Shown: piece by piece, positions 40,722 to 51,481 of the stretch
Layout: every line of letters begins with the position of its first letter
How positions within the stretch are numbered: the stretch's first letter is position 1
From: Ariolimax columbianus
Taxonomy: Eukaryota; Mollusca; Gastropoda; Stylommatophora; Arionidae
Assembly: GCA_036924085.1 (NCBI GenBank)
Contig: JAVGWX010000012.1
Coordinates: 29,201,901-29,265,900 of the forward strand
Direction: 5' to 3'
DNA: 64,000 nucleotides
The notes under the pieces: model-generated
Told to the model about the DNA's origin: nothing
Seen by the model: only the letters and a program-made list of their open reading frames with translations
Database searches by the model: none
Made by a program: the position numbers and the translations under genes

Positions 40722-41335
40722 CGTGTGTGTATGGAGATGAAAACGTTTTTATCTGTTGACACATTCATACAACAACATGTTCTTCTTGCGATTTCCGTAA
40801 ACAGCCGCGATTCAATCGTTCATTATCTGTACCATATAGCTTCAGTTCTGCTTCTGCTTCTCTCTTCTTTATTGGGGCTAACTTGTTCCTCCGTCATCTT
40901 CCGAGTCCCTGAAAAAACATTACTTTTTTATTCTCTTTATCAAACTCAAAAATACTAATCAATGTAAAGTTAGTTCTCTTACATGGCTCTTAAACACGAA
41001 AGACCATAACAAAGATAACGATACTAAAGTGTACTTGCATAAATCTAAGCCAATTCAGAATAAACCATTTGGAGCGGCATAATCAAATCACTTCACAAAT
41101 GAATGTGCAATATAAATTCCACTGCCATCCCTTTTTGTGCTCCCCCTTGACCGATCCATCTGTGGCCATTCTGTATCAAATTTGTGGACTATGAAAGGAC
41201 ATCTGACATCTGACAGATCATCACTCTAGGAGTAACTCTGACGCTAAGACGTCTCCATGAAGTTAACACACAAACGATGAATGAAGATATCAAATGTTCG
41301 TGTTCTTGTTGTAGTTGCATTGCTAATGTCACTCG
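40722..41335. other. Upstream region of the receptor exon, no gene seen
   Basis: This lies 5' of the presumed start codon on the minus strand and may hold a 5' UTR or promoter, but no TATA box or initiator stands out enough to call. I recognise no coding motif. Confidence 0.35.
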
Positions 41336-41339
41336 CAGT

Positions 41340-42955
41340 TGAGTTAAATACACTTGGCGACTTGCCGTGGTGGCTGGTTACAGTGGTTTTCCTCACATCA
41401 TGAGGTATACTTGATAAGATGGACTGGGGTAATCATAGCTTTAGTGCAATGCGAGGTTACACAGTAAGCTCACCACAGTGGGGATTACAGTGCCGATCCC
41501 GACCAGGCCACGTCCATGAAGTTACCTGTTTCCATGGAAAACCACTTGAAAGTGAGGTAAAGATTTTGATCAGTATGTTTTACCTGACCCTGACTAACAT
41601 AGTCTGATCAGTATGTTTTACCTGACCCTGACTAACATAGTCTGATCAGTATGTTTTACCTGACCATGACTAAAATAGTCTGATCAGTATGTTTTACCTG
41701 ACCCTGACTAACATAGTCTGATCAGTATGTTTTGCCTGACCCTGACTAACATAGCCTGATCAGTATGTTTGCCTGACCCTGACTAAAATAGTCGGATCAG
41801 TATGTTTTACCAGACCCTGACTAAAATAGTCTGATCAGTATGTTTTACCTGACCCTGACTAACATAGTCTGATCAGTATGTTTTACCTGACCATGACTAA
41901 AATAGTCTGATCAGTATGTTTTACTTGACCCTAACTAACATAGTCTGATCAGTATGTTTTACCTGACCCTGACTAACATAGTCTGATCAGTATGTTTTAC
42001 CTGACCCTGACTAAAATAGTCGGATCAGTACGTTTTACCTGGCCCTGACTAAAATAGTCTAATCAGTATGTTTTGCCTGACCCTGACTAAAATAGTCTGA
42101 TCAGTATGTTTTACCTGATCCTGACTAACATAGTCTGATCAGTATGTTTTACCTAACCATGACTAAAATAGTCTGATCAGTGTGTTTTACCTGACCTTGA
42201 CTAACATAGTCTGATCAGTATATTTTACCTGACCCTGACTAGCATAGTCTGATCAGTATGTTTTACCTGACCCTGACTAAAATAGTCGGATCAGTACGTT
42301 CTACCTGACCCTGACTAAAATAGTCTGATCAGTATGTTTTACCTGACACGGACTAAAATAGTCTGATCAGTACGTTTTACTTGACCCTGACTAAAATAGT
42401 CTCTTCAGTATGTTTTACCTGACCCTGACTAAAATAGTCTCATCAATATGTTTTAACTGAACCTGACTAACATAGACTGATCAGTGTGTTTGACCTGACC
42501 ATGACTAACATAGACTGATCAGTATGTTTGACCTGACCATGACTAACATAGACTGATCAGTATGTTTGACCTGACCATGACTAACATAGACTGATCAGTA
42601 TGTTTGACCTGACCATGACTAACATAGACTGATCAGTATGTTTGACCTGACCATGACTAACATAGACTGATCAGTATGTTTGACCTGACCATAACTAACA
42701 TAGACTGATCAGTATGTTTGACCTGACCATGACTAACATAGACTGATCAGTATGTTTGACCTGACCATGACTAACATAGACTGATCAGTATGTTTGACCT
42801 GACCATGACTAACATAGACTGATCAATATGTTTGACCTGACCCTGACTAACATAGCCTGATCAGTATGTTTGACCTGACCATGACTAACATAGACTGATC
42901 AGTCTTTTTGCCCTGACCGTAACTAACATAGACTGATCAGTATGTTGTAGCTTAC
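41340..42955 (+). mobile_element. Dispersed element with 38-bp minisatellite core, copy 1
   Basis: The left flank (about 41,365-41,570, starting GGCTGGTTACAGTGG) is clearly related to 60,215-60,425 and, inverted, to 50,860-51,030. Shared segments include the stretch around TTTCCATGGAAAACC. It leads straight into a 38-bp minisatellite, as in those copies. The right flank is not recognisably shared, so this copy may be truncated or rearranged. Confidence 0.55.
41576..42955 (+). repeat. 38-bp minisatellite, about 36 copies
   Basis: The unit contains TCTGATCAGTATGTTTTACC and TGACCCTGACTAACATAG. Up to about 42,450 the copies are heterogeneous. From about 42,470 a distinct and much more uniform subtype takes over (ACTGATCAGTATGTTTGACC, TGACCATGACTAACATAG). 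Each unit contains the 8-bp palindrome CTGATCAG. Confidence 0.95.
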
Positions 42956-43074
42956 CGAACATTAATTCTGTCTTCCCAAAATATCCATTGTAAATTTCTT
43001 CATTCAAATCATCTTACAGTGCACCTTTAAATAAGAAGTGCTGAGCGATAGGATCTGTCTCTTATGATGATTGC

Positions 43075-44222
43075 CTTTTCTATTTCATCATCATCATGTA
43101 ACGTCCTTTACAAAACGTCGCACACATTACATAATCTTATCACTGGACAATTCCTCCATCTCCGCTCCTGTCATCTCCAGTACATGGTTAATGCCTTGCT
43201 TCGAATGCCATCTTGGTTCTGCTTCTGTTGTGTTTTCCATGTCCCAAGCACTCACTATCATTCGTTCTAACCCGTTTTCGTGCTTGTTGTTGCCAAACTT
43301 TTAGTTTCCCAGATGTAAAGTTGTATGCTAACAAATAATGTTGTTCTATTTCAAGTTCTTGTTACACGTCAACGATATTTTTTGTTTCTTTTCGATTACC
43401 GTGGCATTCTGAAAGCTTTCATGCAACATTTTAATTCGACTGAGTCAATTGTCTTCTTGAAATGCTGTGTGATGGCCTATTGTTCGTATCCACTCGATGC
43501 ACCGGGAAGATGCATGGTCCGCAGTACTTTTTTTTTTGTTTGTTTGTTAGTGTTTTGTTATACCTCGCTCATTTTATTTAACCTCTTCGTTATTATAGTT
43601 TTTCTTTCTCTAATTTATTTTTGGCAGTCTCCATTGCTGCTTATCATGGAGATGAGATATTACAAACTTAAGACGTGTTCGATTTCTTCCTTTCCTAAGG
43701 CAATTAAGGGTTGTTTTTTTTTTCTTCTAAATCTATGTTAATTTTCTTGATTTTCGTTGATATTCAAGATTCGATTTTATTCTTCACTGTGTCGTTCAAG
43801 AGACCGGATCATCTGTTAGTTCCGTCTTGAAACCACAACTCTGTCATCAGCTTATCTGAGTTTTGCTATTCCATTTCCACCAATTGCAAACGGATCAAAC
43901 TTCTCATAAAATTGTTAGTTTTTTTTCCAGATATCTCATGACGATTTTTGCATAGATGTTGAACATAAAAGGGAGAAGCAAACGACCTTGTCTTAATCCT
44001 TTTTGCAACTTGGAACCAGTCTGACGAATCGTCAGTTATTCTGACCGTTACTAGTTGTTCATGATACAGTGTTTCGATCTGGTAAATCAGGTCCGTTGAG
44101 AATCTCGTGTCTCTCATGACGTACGATAGCATTTGGTTTTGCATACAGTCAAAAGCCTTGGGATAGTCGATCATGCAAGTGTGTAGGTCGACATTGCACT
44201 GTCTGCATTGCACTGTCTGCAT
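43075..44222 (-). mobile_element. Degenerate LINE, RT to 3' end
   Basis: Read on the minus strand from 44,222: LHTCMIDYPKAFDCM (RT motif with the first catalytic Asp) and then DSSDWFQVAK. Next come a frameshifted LRQGRLLLPFMFNIYAKIVM and a decayed ADD motif near 43,855. Further on are an ISSNGDCQK segment and a C-terminal MTGAEMEELSS-like segment near 43,150. The element ends close to a (GAT)n microsatellite near 43,090. The motifs fit an RTE/L1-type ORF2. Stops and frameshifts show that it is dead. Confidence 0.75.
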
Positions 44223-44850
44223 ATAGCCAATATATCAGTTCTGTAATATTATAAGAATGTTTGCAAGCCAATATATCGGTTCTGTAACATTGTGAGAATG
44301 TTTGCAAGCCAATATATCGGTTCTGTACATTGTGTAAATGTTTGCAAGCCAATGTATCGGTCCTGTAACATTGTATGAATGTTTGCAAGCCGATATATAG
44401 GCTCTGTAGCATTGTAAACATGTTTGCAAGCCAATATCAAAGGCAAAGGCCGCAGTCCATCGAATACGATGATGGCATAATTTATTTTGCTAGCGCTATT
44501 TTTAATAAGGATTAACTGCGCTACTTTTTATCCTTACTCTCTCGTCTCGAGCCGCCCAAACCCAGTGGCAAGTCAAGGACAAGACGACTAGGGGGTGACT
44601 ACGAGATGCAAAGGATTTCGCATCAAGCACCTGATCACGAGGCTGAAGGCTTAATCACTTCGCCACGGAATCCTCAAGCCAATGTACCGGCTCGATAACA
44701 TTATAAGAATGTTTGCAAGCCAATGTACCGGCTCGATAACATTATAAGAATGTTTGCAAGCCAATGTACCGGTTCGATAACATTGTAAGAATGTTTGCAA
44801 GCTAATGTACCGGCTCAATAACATTATAAGAAAGTTTGCAAGTCAATATA
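44215..44850. repeat. 41-bp minisatellite split by a SINE
   Basis: The unit contains GCCAATATATCGGTTCTGTA and AATGTTTGCAA at 41-bp spacing. About five copies lie at 44,215-44,440 and four more at 44,676-44,850. The sequence between is a SINE-like insertion. The array abuts the RT fragment to its left and may derive from that LINE, but I could not show this. Confidence 0.85.
44436..44674 (-). mobile_element. tRNA-derived SINE inserted in the 41-bp minisatellite
   Basis: The minus strand starts with a tRNA-like head: box A-like GTGGCGAAGTGATTAAG at 44,650-44,666 and a degenerate box B, GATGCGAAATCC, at 44,613-44,624. CAAGCCAAT flanks it at 44,427-44,435 and 44,675-44,683, a probable 9-bp target-site duplication. 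It is not a functional tRNA gene, because the acceptor stem and box B are degenerate. Confidence 0.65.
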
Positions 44851-44929
44851 TCGACTCTACCGAGTGAATCAGTTAAGTTGAAAAAGTTTCTTGTTACTTT
44901 ATACACTTGTCTACAGTACCACTTCCTTC

Positions 44930-45215
44930 TTGATCTTCATGATGTTGATGACGAGTTCCTCAGCGGAGCTGCGGGGCTCAACTTCGCCTCCAGCAGACTC
45001 TGTCTTGGGCCACATAAGTCCAGTACATGGTAATCCTTCCTCAAGAGGCGTCTCGGATGTTGTTGTGTACAGCAATGACGTCTGACCAACGCACAGTAGG
45101 TCTTCCCCGCGGTCGTTTTTTTTTTTATGTCGGGGGTACCAGATTGATGTCGTCGTGTTCCATCGACCATTGTTTCGTCACAACATGGGTAAGCCACATA
45201 TTGAGACGAAACCAC
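44930..45215 (-). mobile_element. LINE 3'-terminal coding fragment
   Basis: The minus strand reads RPRGRPTVRWSDVI followed after about 20 residues by WTYVAQDRVCWRR. This is the characteristic end of many LINE ORF2 proteins (a basic RGRP..RW.D.I block, then AQDR..WR). A poly-A-like run precedes the motif and breaks the frame. The fragment is short and inactive. Confidence 0.6.
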
Positions 45216-45311
45216 TTCCATTTCTTTATTAAAGCCATGGTCTCTGTCAGTAACTTATCTTTGTCGTCGTTAATTGCATGTAAATGCGGCTGACTCGCTG
45301 GTTAGTGTTCT

Positions 45312-45632
45312 TCTTTTTCTTCGTTCGTTCTCAATCTCCCACTACCAAACCCTGAATGGGCTTAAGTAGCAGAATGTAGTCCAGAGAACAGAATGCGTTG
45401 TGTCGTAGCTTACAGTTTGACTGTGATATTTGCACCTTTCGGTCCAACACATCCGACTTCAGCAAGCATTTTTTGAGTACCGGGTAGCATTCCCTCTTCG
45501 ATCCCTTCTCCTTAGCGAGTCTGCCCTTTTGCAGCCTGTTATCCAGGATCATATGGTTTGCTGGCCCTGACGCTAGCAGTCAGATATGGGTCGCTGACCA
45601 CTGCAGCTCATGTGCTGCTCAGCATCTTTATC
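45312..45632 (-). mobile_element. SINE-like family A, full-length copy with 14-bp target-site duplication
   Basis: CTGGTTAGTGTTCT lies at both 45,298-45,311 and 45,633-45,646. Between them, on the minus strand, is an element starting GATAAAGATGCTGAGCA. It continues through a box A-like GCTGCAGTGGTCAGCGACCC and a central core GAAGTCGGATGTGTTGGACC, and ends in a GAA-rich tail. The same ends occur in the copy at 61,814-62,171. The perfect duplication indicates fairly recent retrotransposition by a LINE enzyme. Confidence 0.85.
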
Positions 45633-45649
45633 CTGGTTAGTGTTCTAAT

Positions 45650-45974
45650 TTCATTGAACTCAACTCCTTCCTTTCCCTAACTGTTCTAGCTTTTGACAAG
45701 TGTCCGATATGTGTTGTTTCTTGTCCTTTCGAATCATTCTTGTAATTTCACTTGTGCTGTTTCTATATCTGATGGAGTTAAGTTCCAGATTGTTTTAACT
45801 TTTTTTTTTTCATTTACAAGTCTCATGGTTTTTCAGTGTTATAGCTGATTTGTTTCTGTTTTAGCTTCAGCATCCTTTTTTTTAAGGTGGTGAATATTTT
45901 AAAAAGAGCACTCGCCTGCATTACAAGTTCACCTGCAGTTATGGCTTCCTACACTGCCATTAGCACTTCTAATT
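45650..45974. other. T-rich spacer, no gene seen
   Basis: T-rich sequence between a SINE copy and a LINE fragment, without recognisable coding or structural features. Confidence 0.4.
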
Positions 45975-45978
45975 CTGT

Positions 45979-46590
45979 TTCTAAGAATCGACGTCACTGC
46001 ACTCCGGGCATACCCATAAGTGCTGAGTCTCTCTCATCAAATGGCGTAAAGTATGGATGCTGAAAGTCCCTGTAGCTCGTTGGTTGTACACTCTCCTGCG
46101 CCGTCCTCTCATGCGCCCCACTCCGTTCGAACCTCGTTCAATGTCGAAACTTTGCAGTCTGTGGATTGCTGCATCATCTATTGTGGTGTCCTCGTCCAGC
46201 AGGTGGTCATTGATTGATTTCAAAATGTCCCTTCTATCCACCACTAATGTGTCTATGATGAAACCTTGTGAAGCCAAAATGTCACTTCTATCCACCACTA
46301 ATGTGTCTATGATGGAACCTTGTGAAGCCAAAATGTCACTTCTATCCACCACTAATGTGTCTATGATGAAACCTTGTGAAGCCAAAATGTCACTTCTATC
46401 CACCACTAATGTGTCTATGATGGAACCTTGTGAAGCCAAAATGTCAGCTTCTATCCACCACTAATGTGTCTATGATGGAACCTTGTGAAGCCAAAATGTC
46501 AGCTTCTTTCATTGCCCTGAACCCCGGCATGAACAGGACAGTAGATCCAGATCAACGCCTGGAGGTTTCAGGCATCAAGCACTTCTAATT
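45979..46590 (-). mobile_element. LINE RNase H and C-terminal domain fragment with in-frame 18-residue expansion
   Basis: On the minus strand the fragment begins with ALIWIYCPVHAGVQGNE near 46,560, the C-terminal RNase H motif (HAGV.GNE.AD) of LINEs. After a one-base frameshift it enters a 152-residue open frame (46,439-45,981). That frame holds repeated DILASQG.IIDTLVVDR units, then DILKSINDHL, RLQSFDIERG, RRRRVYNQRATGTFSIHTL and finally HLWVCPECSDVDS. The tail matches the usual post-RNase H region of these elements, including the CPEC pair. No catalytic domain is complete. Confidence 0.75.
46222..46500. repeat. 54-bp minisatellite from LINE RNase H, about 5 copies
   Basis: The unit contains CACTTCTATCCACCACTAAT and ATGATGAAACCTTGTGAAG. 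It repeats at 54 bp, with the two copies nearest the RNase H motif slightly longer (extra GC after TGTCA). On the minus strand each unit encodes 18 residues that continue the RNase H domain reading frame, so the array is an expansion of that coding segment. Confidence 0.85.
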
Positions 46591-46599
46591 GATTATTTA

Positions 46600-48640
46600 C
46601 CTGTATGCCACTGACATAGGGTATTGGTCTTGTACTATTCAACAGGATTTGTTGATCAGTCTCATCTCGAAGTTCGTGAATAATAATTGGTGAGCTGAGT
46701 CAGTCAGAACCAGACAATGTCTTCGCGGATTCAAGATCTGATCTCCAGCTTTGCTGTTTTAGAATGCAGTCTAATTGGTTCATATGTTTCCCATCTGGTG
46801 AGGCCCATCTGAAGAGCCAAGGTGGTGTTTGAAGAGCGTGTTTTGGATGGAGGAATTTCGTGAATTTTTCTATTTTCATTTTTGTTGTTACAATCTGAAA
46901 GATTCTAGCACTCTTTCTTTGCCTTCTATTCGTTTCCTTCCTATTTTCACGTTCAATTCCACAATCGTGATGTCTCTTGTACCTACTTATTCTATGGTCT
47001 TTTGTAAACCATTATAAAGCTCTTTTATATCATCTTCTTCTGCTGCTATTGTTGGCACATGGACTTGTATTATTGACATTTAAAAATTGTGTTCGCTCTT
47101 TAATCCGATCGTGATGACACGGTAGTTAACGGGGCTATATCCAAGCAGCGCTGTGGGTGCTCTTTTCGATTCAGTTAACGGGGCTATATCCAAGCAGCGC
47201 TGTGGGTGCTCTTTTCGATTCAGTTAACGGGGCTATATTCAAGCAGCGCTGTGGGTGCTCTTTTCGATTTAGTTAACGGGGCTATATCCAAGCAGCGCTG
47301 TGGGTGCTCTTTTCGATTCAGTTAACGGGGCTATATCCAAGCAGCGCTGTGGGTGCTCTTTTCGATTCAGTTAACGGGGCTATATCCAAGCAGCGCTGTG
47401 GGTGCTCTTTTCGATTCAGTTAACGGGGCTATATCCAAGCAGCGCTGTGGGTGCTCTTTTCGATTCAGTTAACGGGGCTATATCCAAGCAGCGCTGTGGG
47501 TGCTCTTTTCGATTCAGTTAACGGGGCTATATCCAAGCAGCGCTGTGGGTGCTCTTTTCGATTCAGTTAACGGGGCTATATCCAAGCAGCGCTGTGGGTG
47601 CTCTTTTCGATTCAGTTAACGGGGCTAAATCCAAGCAGCGCTGTGGGTGCTCTTTTCGATTCAGTTAACGGGGCTATATCCAAGCAGCGCTGTGGGTGCT
47701 CTTTTCGATTCAGTTAACGGGGCTATATCCAAGCAGCGCTGTGGGTGCTCTTTTCGATTCAGTTAACGGGGCTATATCCAAGCAGCGCTGTGGGTGCTCT
47801 TTTCGATTCAGTTAACGGGGCTATATCCAAGCAGCGCTGTGGGTGCTCTTTTCGATTCAGTTAACGGGGCTATATCCAAGCAGCGCTGTGGGTGCTCTTT
47901 TCGATTCAGTTAACGGGGCTATATCCAAGCAGCGCTGTGGGTGCTCTTTTCCATTCAGTTAACGGGGCTATATCCAAGCAGCGCTGTGGGTGCTCTTTTC
48001 GATTCAGTTAACGGGGCTATATCCAAGCAGCGCTGTGGGTGCTCTTTTCGATTCAGTTAACGGGGCTATATCCAAGCAGCGCTGTGGGTGCTCTTTTCGA
48101 TTCAGTTAACGGGGCTATATCCAAGCAGCGCTGTGGGTGCTCTTTTCGATTCAGTTAACGGGGCTAAATCCAAGCAGCGCTGTGGGTGCTCTTTTCGATT
48201 CAGTTAACGGGGCTATATCCAAGCAGCGCTGTGGGTGCTCTTTTCGATTCAGTTAACGGGGCTATATCCAAGCAGCGCTGTGGGTGCTCTTTTCGATTCA
48301 GTTAACGGGGCTATATCCAAGCAGCGCTGTGGGTGCTCTTTTCGATTCAGTTAACGGGGCTATATCCAAGCAGCGCTGTGGGTGCTCTTTTCGATTCAGT
48401 TAACGGGGCTATATCCAAGCAGCGCTGTGGGTGCTCTTTTCCATTCAGAAAACCAACTCTGCCGTGTCAGTTCTTCTCTCATTCTCAGTATATAAATCGC
48501 CCTCTTGTTTTGGGTGTTGAGTTGGCCCAGCCCATCTATGTTGAGAGACTTCAGTTATGACCACTTTTTTATGTCTAGTTTCTTATCAGTCATGATAAGT
48601 GCTCCTTGCTATAAGCTTTTAATATTCCATGCTCCGATTA
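46600..48640 (-). mobile_element. LINE endonuclease domain broken by a 49-bp expansion
   Basis: Read on the minus strand, the apurinic endonuclease start lies near 48,630 (GAWNIKSL, then IDGLGQLNTQNK and MREELTRQSWFSE). It is followed by ESKRAPTALLGYSPVN repeated many times. From 47,125 downward it continues YRVITIGLKSEH and SIIQVHVPTIAAEEDDIKEL, and then a decayed segment with WASPDGKHMNQLDCIL near 46,790. The order matches the exonuclease-endonuclease-phosphatase type domain of L1/RTE-like elements. Stops and frameshifts are present throughout. Confidence 0.8.
47125..48447. repeat. 49-bp minisatellite, 27 near-identical copies
   Basis: GTTAACGGGGCTATATCCAA begins each unit, and the spacing is exactly 49 bp from 47,125 to 48,399. 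Only a few variants occur: a TATATT copy near 47,232, GCTAAATCC at 47,624 and 48,163, and TTCCATTC at 47,949 and 48,439. On the minus strand the last unit reads into LINE endonuclease sequence. It is the most homogeneous array in the right half of the window. Confidence 0.97.
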
Positions 48641-48744
48641 TTGGTTTCTTTCTTTTTTACTTGTACATTGTTCCCATCTTCAGTTTCTTGTTTGGCTTGA
48701 CTTGTCTTGACTTGGCTTGTCTTGGCTTGGCTTGACTTTGCTTG

Positions 48745-49012
48745 GCTTCGCTCTCATTCTCCCACTACCAATCCCTGAAAATGGCTTAAGTAGCAGAATG
48801 TAGTCTGGAGAACGGAATATGTTGTGTCGTAGTTTACAGCTTGACTGCGAAATTTGCACCTTTCGGTCCAACACATCCGACTTCAGCGAGCAATGTTTGA
48901 GTACCAGGTAAGCATTCCCTCTTCGATCCCTTCTCCCTAGCCAGTCTGCCCTGTTGTAGCCTGTTATCCAGGACCACCGCGAGGAGTTGTAGAAGGGTCT
49001 TGGCAGTTATAG
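48745..49012 (-). mobile_element. SINE-like family A, 5'-truncated copy
   Basis: The stretch is closely related to 45,312-45,632 over its 3' two thirds, including CACATCCGACTTCAGCGAGC and TAGTCTGGAGAACGGAAT. The box A-like head is missing. The minus strand is the element's sense strand. Confidence 0.8.
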
Positions 49013-49919
49013 CCCCAGTTTCCAATTTGATCTATCTGGCTTAGTGTCCTCGCAATCAGATCTTTGAGCCTCTTCCTTTGTGGCTGTCAGAATACATATA
49101 ATCATTCTAATGTAGATTCTACTTTCTCAGCAATTGAATATATCAATCGCCAGTTTCATCTGCCAGATGTGTGTACTTTTCGGTTCAGGGAAAGGGGGGG
49201 GGGGGGGGTGTGTGACTCCCCTCAGTGATTATTCACGTTGTGTAGCCGGCCAGACAAAGTCGGGCTGGCGCTGTTGTACATTCCAGCTCTTCGTGAATTG
49301 GATAACAGCAGGAGAACCAAAATAGGACCCAGGCTATCATATTCTTCTTTAAAATGTCTCTTTTTCACCGGGAGGTATTATCCCTTACACGCGCCTGTCC
49401 TATCATGTCACGTGATATCCAACTGACAACCTAATTGCCGACCTTCTCATGACGTTCCCCAACATTAACACATTCCAAAATAGCTAGCTTCCCGCCAGCC
49501 TGAGTACAACTCATTCAATCTGGGTCGCATGTAGAAACTACAATACTAGTGTCCACTGTAAAAATATATTTAGAATGAATAATATATATAACACAGACCT
49601 TGATTATCGCATCTACTGCATGAATTGCCACATCCCGCTGCACTCAACGATCCCTTAGAAACACAAACATAGTCGGCACCGACCATAGCACTGTTGCCTA
49701 TTGACAAGGTTATCAAAACAATATCAGCCAACAACGGTAGAATTCAATGGAGTCTGACAAAACAACTTGGTGGGCTGGACATTGTCGATAGCGTGACTAC
49801 TTTTACCTTGTCGTATTCTATCCGTCCTTATTGTTTCTCACTAATTTCCAGTTGTATTTTTATATATTGTTTGCTGGATATGTTTCACAAGTCTGTGTTA
49901 TTGCATTTTTTATAAGGAA
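49013..49919. other. No recognised gene; poly-G tract
   Basis: The stretch contains a run of G bases near 49,190 and otherwise unremarkable AT-rich sequence. No protein or RNA motif is recognisable. Confidence 0.4.
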
Positions 49920-50085
49920 ACCTACTCTTCTTATCCTTCGTCTTCTTCTTCTTCTTCTTCTTCTTATTTTATTTTGCTTCTGTTTTTTATCTGTTTCTTC
50001 TTATTATTTTTCTTCCTTTTCTTCTCTTCTTCTCCTTCTTTTTCTTCCTTTTTTCCTTCCTTTTCTCCTTCTTCTTCGTAAGCGT
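49920..50085 (+). repeat. Pyrimidine-rich CTT tract
   Basis: Mainly TTCTTCTTC and TTTTCCTT sequence, i.e. GAA-type purine sequence on the minus strand. Low complexity, with no gene. Confidence 0.8.
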
Positions 50086-50449
50086 TCACACACCAAATGA
50101 AAAGAAATACTTCAAGGAAACAATGTCAGTATGATTCTATAGGTATCTGCAAAGAGCCTGTTTTTCTTTCTCTGCATATCCTTTCTCAACTCAGCATTAA
50201 CTCCACCAAAAGAAATCAATGGTTGGACTTTGGCTGTCCGTATCGCAAGAAAGGTTGCCCTCTAAATGCGATTCGTAACTACAAAATCGTCTTTTATCCT
50301 ATCCACTATTTTAATTCCTTCTTAGTACGTCATCGAGGCTAATAATAGCTGTGTGTTGAAGTATTGCGCATGAAAAGACACACCAGTGTGCTTGATTTAC
50401 TTGATATCTCCTCTTCTACTAAGGAGTGTGGATATCGCCATTTCTTTCA
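50086..50449. other. No recognised gene
   Basis: Short open frames on both strands without any family I recognise. Confidence 0.35.
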
Positions 50450-51030
50450 CTTCTGGATTATAGTTTATAGATATGGAACTGAGACGAGAGTCCGGCCAGG
50501 CACAACATATTGGCCAAGGCGTCGCGTTAGGGTCAGGCACAACATACTTACTAGAATGTCGCGTCAGGGTCAGGCACAATATACTGACCAGAATATTGTG
50601 TCAGGGTCAGGCACAATATACTGACCAGAATATCGTGTCAGGGTCAGGCATAATATACTGACCAGAATGTCGCGTCAGGGTCAGACACAATATACTGACC
50701 AGAATGTCGCGTCAGGGTCAGACACAATATACTGACCAGAATATCGTGTCAGGGTCAGGCATAATATACTGACCAGAATGTCGCGTCAGGGTCAGGCTCG
50801 ACATACTGACCAGAATGTCGCGTCAGGGTCAGGCACAATATACTGACCAAGACCACTGTCTTTCTTCCATGTAGCGTTCCCTGGAAATAGGTTGTTTTCA
50901 AGACAGCCTGGCTGCCATGTGGATCGACGTGATCCCCATAGCAGTGAGTGTCGCACAGATGAAGCCAAGCATAGTAGAACTGCCTGGAGGACCGCCGCTC
51001 AACTTCATCGGCACGCTCTGGATGTAAGGA
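50450..51030 (-). mobile_element. Dispersed element with minisatellite core, copy 2 (inverted)
   Basis: The minus strand starts near 51,030 with sequence closely related to 60,270-60,425; for instance both contain GACACTCACT followed by GGGGAT and GTCGATCCACAT. It runs through about ten 37-bp units (50,490-50,860) and ends in CTCTCGTCTCAGTTCC. That end resembles CTAGCGTCTCAATGTCC at the end of the 60-kb copy. Homology on both sides of the array defines an element and not merely a shared tandem repeat. Confidence 0.65.
50490..50860 (-). repeat. 37-bp minisatellite, about 10 copies
   Basis: On the plus strand the unit contains GTCAGGGTCAGGCACAATAT and ACTGACCAGAATGTCGC. It is the reverse-strand relative of the array at 60.4-60.8 kb and shares TGACC and GGTCAGTATATTGTG with it. 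Confidence 0.9.
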
Positions 51031-51480
51031 AAGCTACTACATCCCACCACTGAATGCCCTTTTCATGGCGCACAAAAGAGTCAACTTACCCATTGTGGGC
51101 ATTAAACCACAATAACAACGATCGTATCTTAGTATTAAATCAGGAAGCCAAAATCTATCCATCTGGTCGGCCTTTAGAGTGTGCCGTTCTGTGCCTGTCA
51201 TGGTTTCCCGCTCGTAATTTCACTTGGCTATTTGTAGTAAGTCTATGGGTCGTTTCCTTTCTGTGGTTTCCTAGACCTGAGAGAGATGCGGTTCTGGAGT
51301 TTCCATCTTACACGCTTCTCCTTGCTGACATTTAGCTTTCACAGCTGTATGGGGAAGGGGGTGGGGGGCAACATTCTGCCTTTGGTAAAGCTGGTAACTG
51401 TTAAGCTGCCATTGCGTGAGGTCTTGTTATAGGGCGTATCCCACAATTACCTCTGGGTGGCAGAGGGAGAAGAGGACAAA
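51031..51480. other. No recognised gene
   Basis: A 93-codon plus-strand frame from 51,054 has no recognisable motif. A G-rich run lies near 51,355. I see nothing that supports a gene. Confidence 0.35.
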
Positions 51481-51481
51481 C

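Noticed and set aside
46057..46464. 135-codon plus-strand open frame with 18-residue repeats
   Set aside because: It is the antisense of the LINE RNase H tail, which gives the meaningful reading.
47125..48447. CRISPR-like regular repeats
   Set aside because: Units are contiguous 49-bp tandem copies without spacers, in animal DNA, and derive from a LINE ORF.
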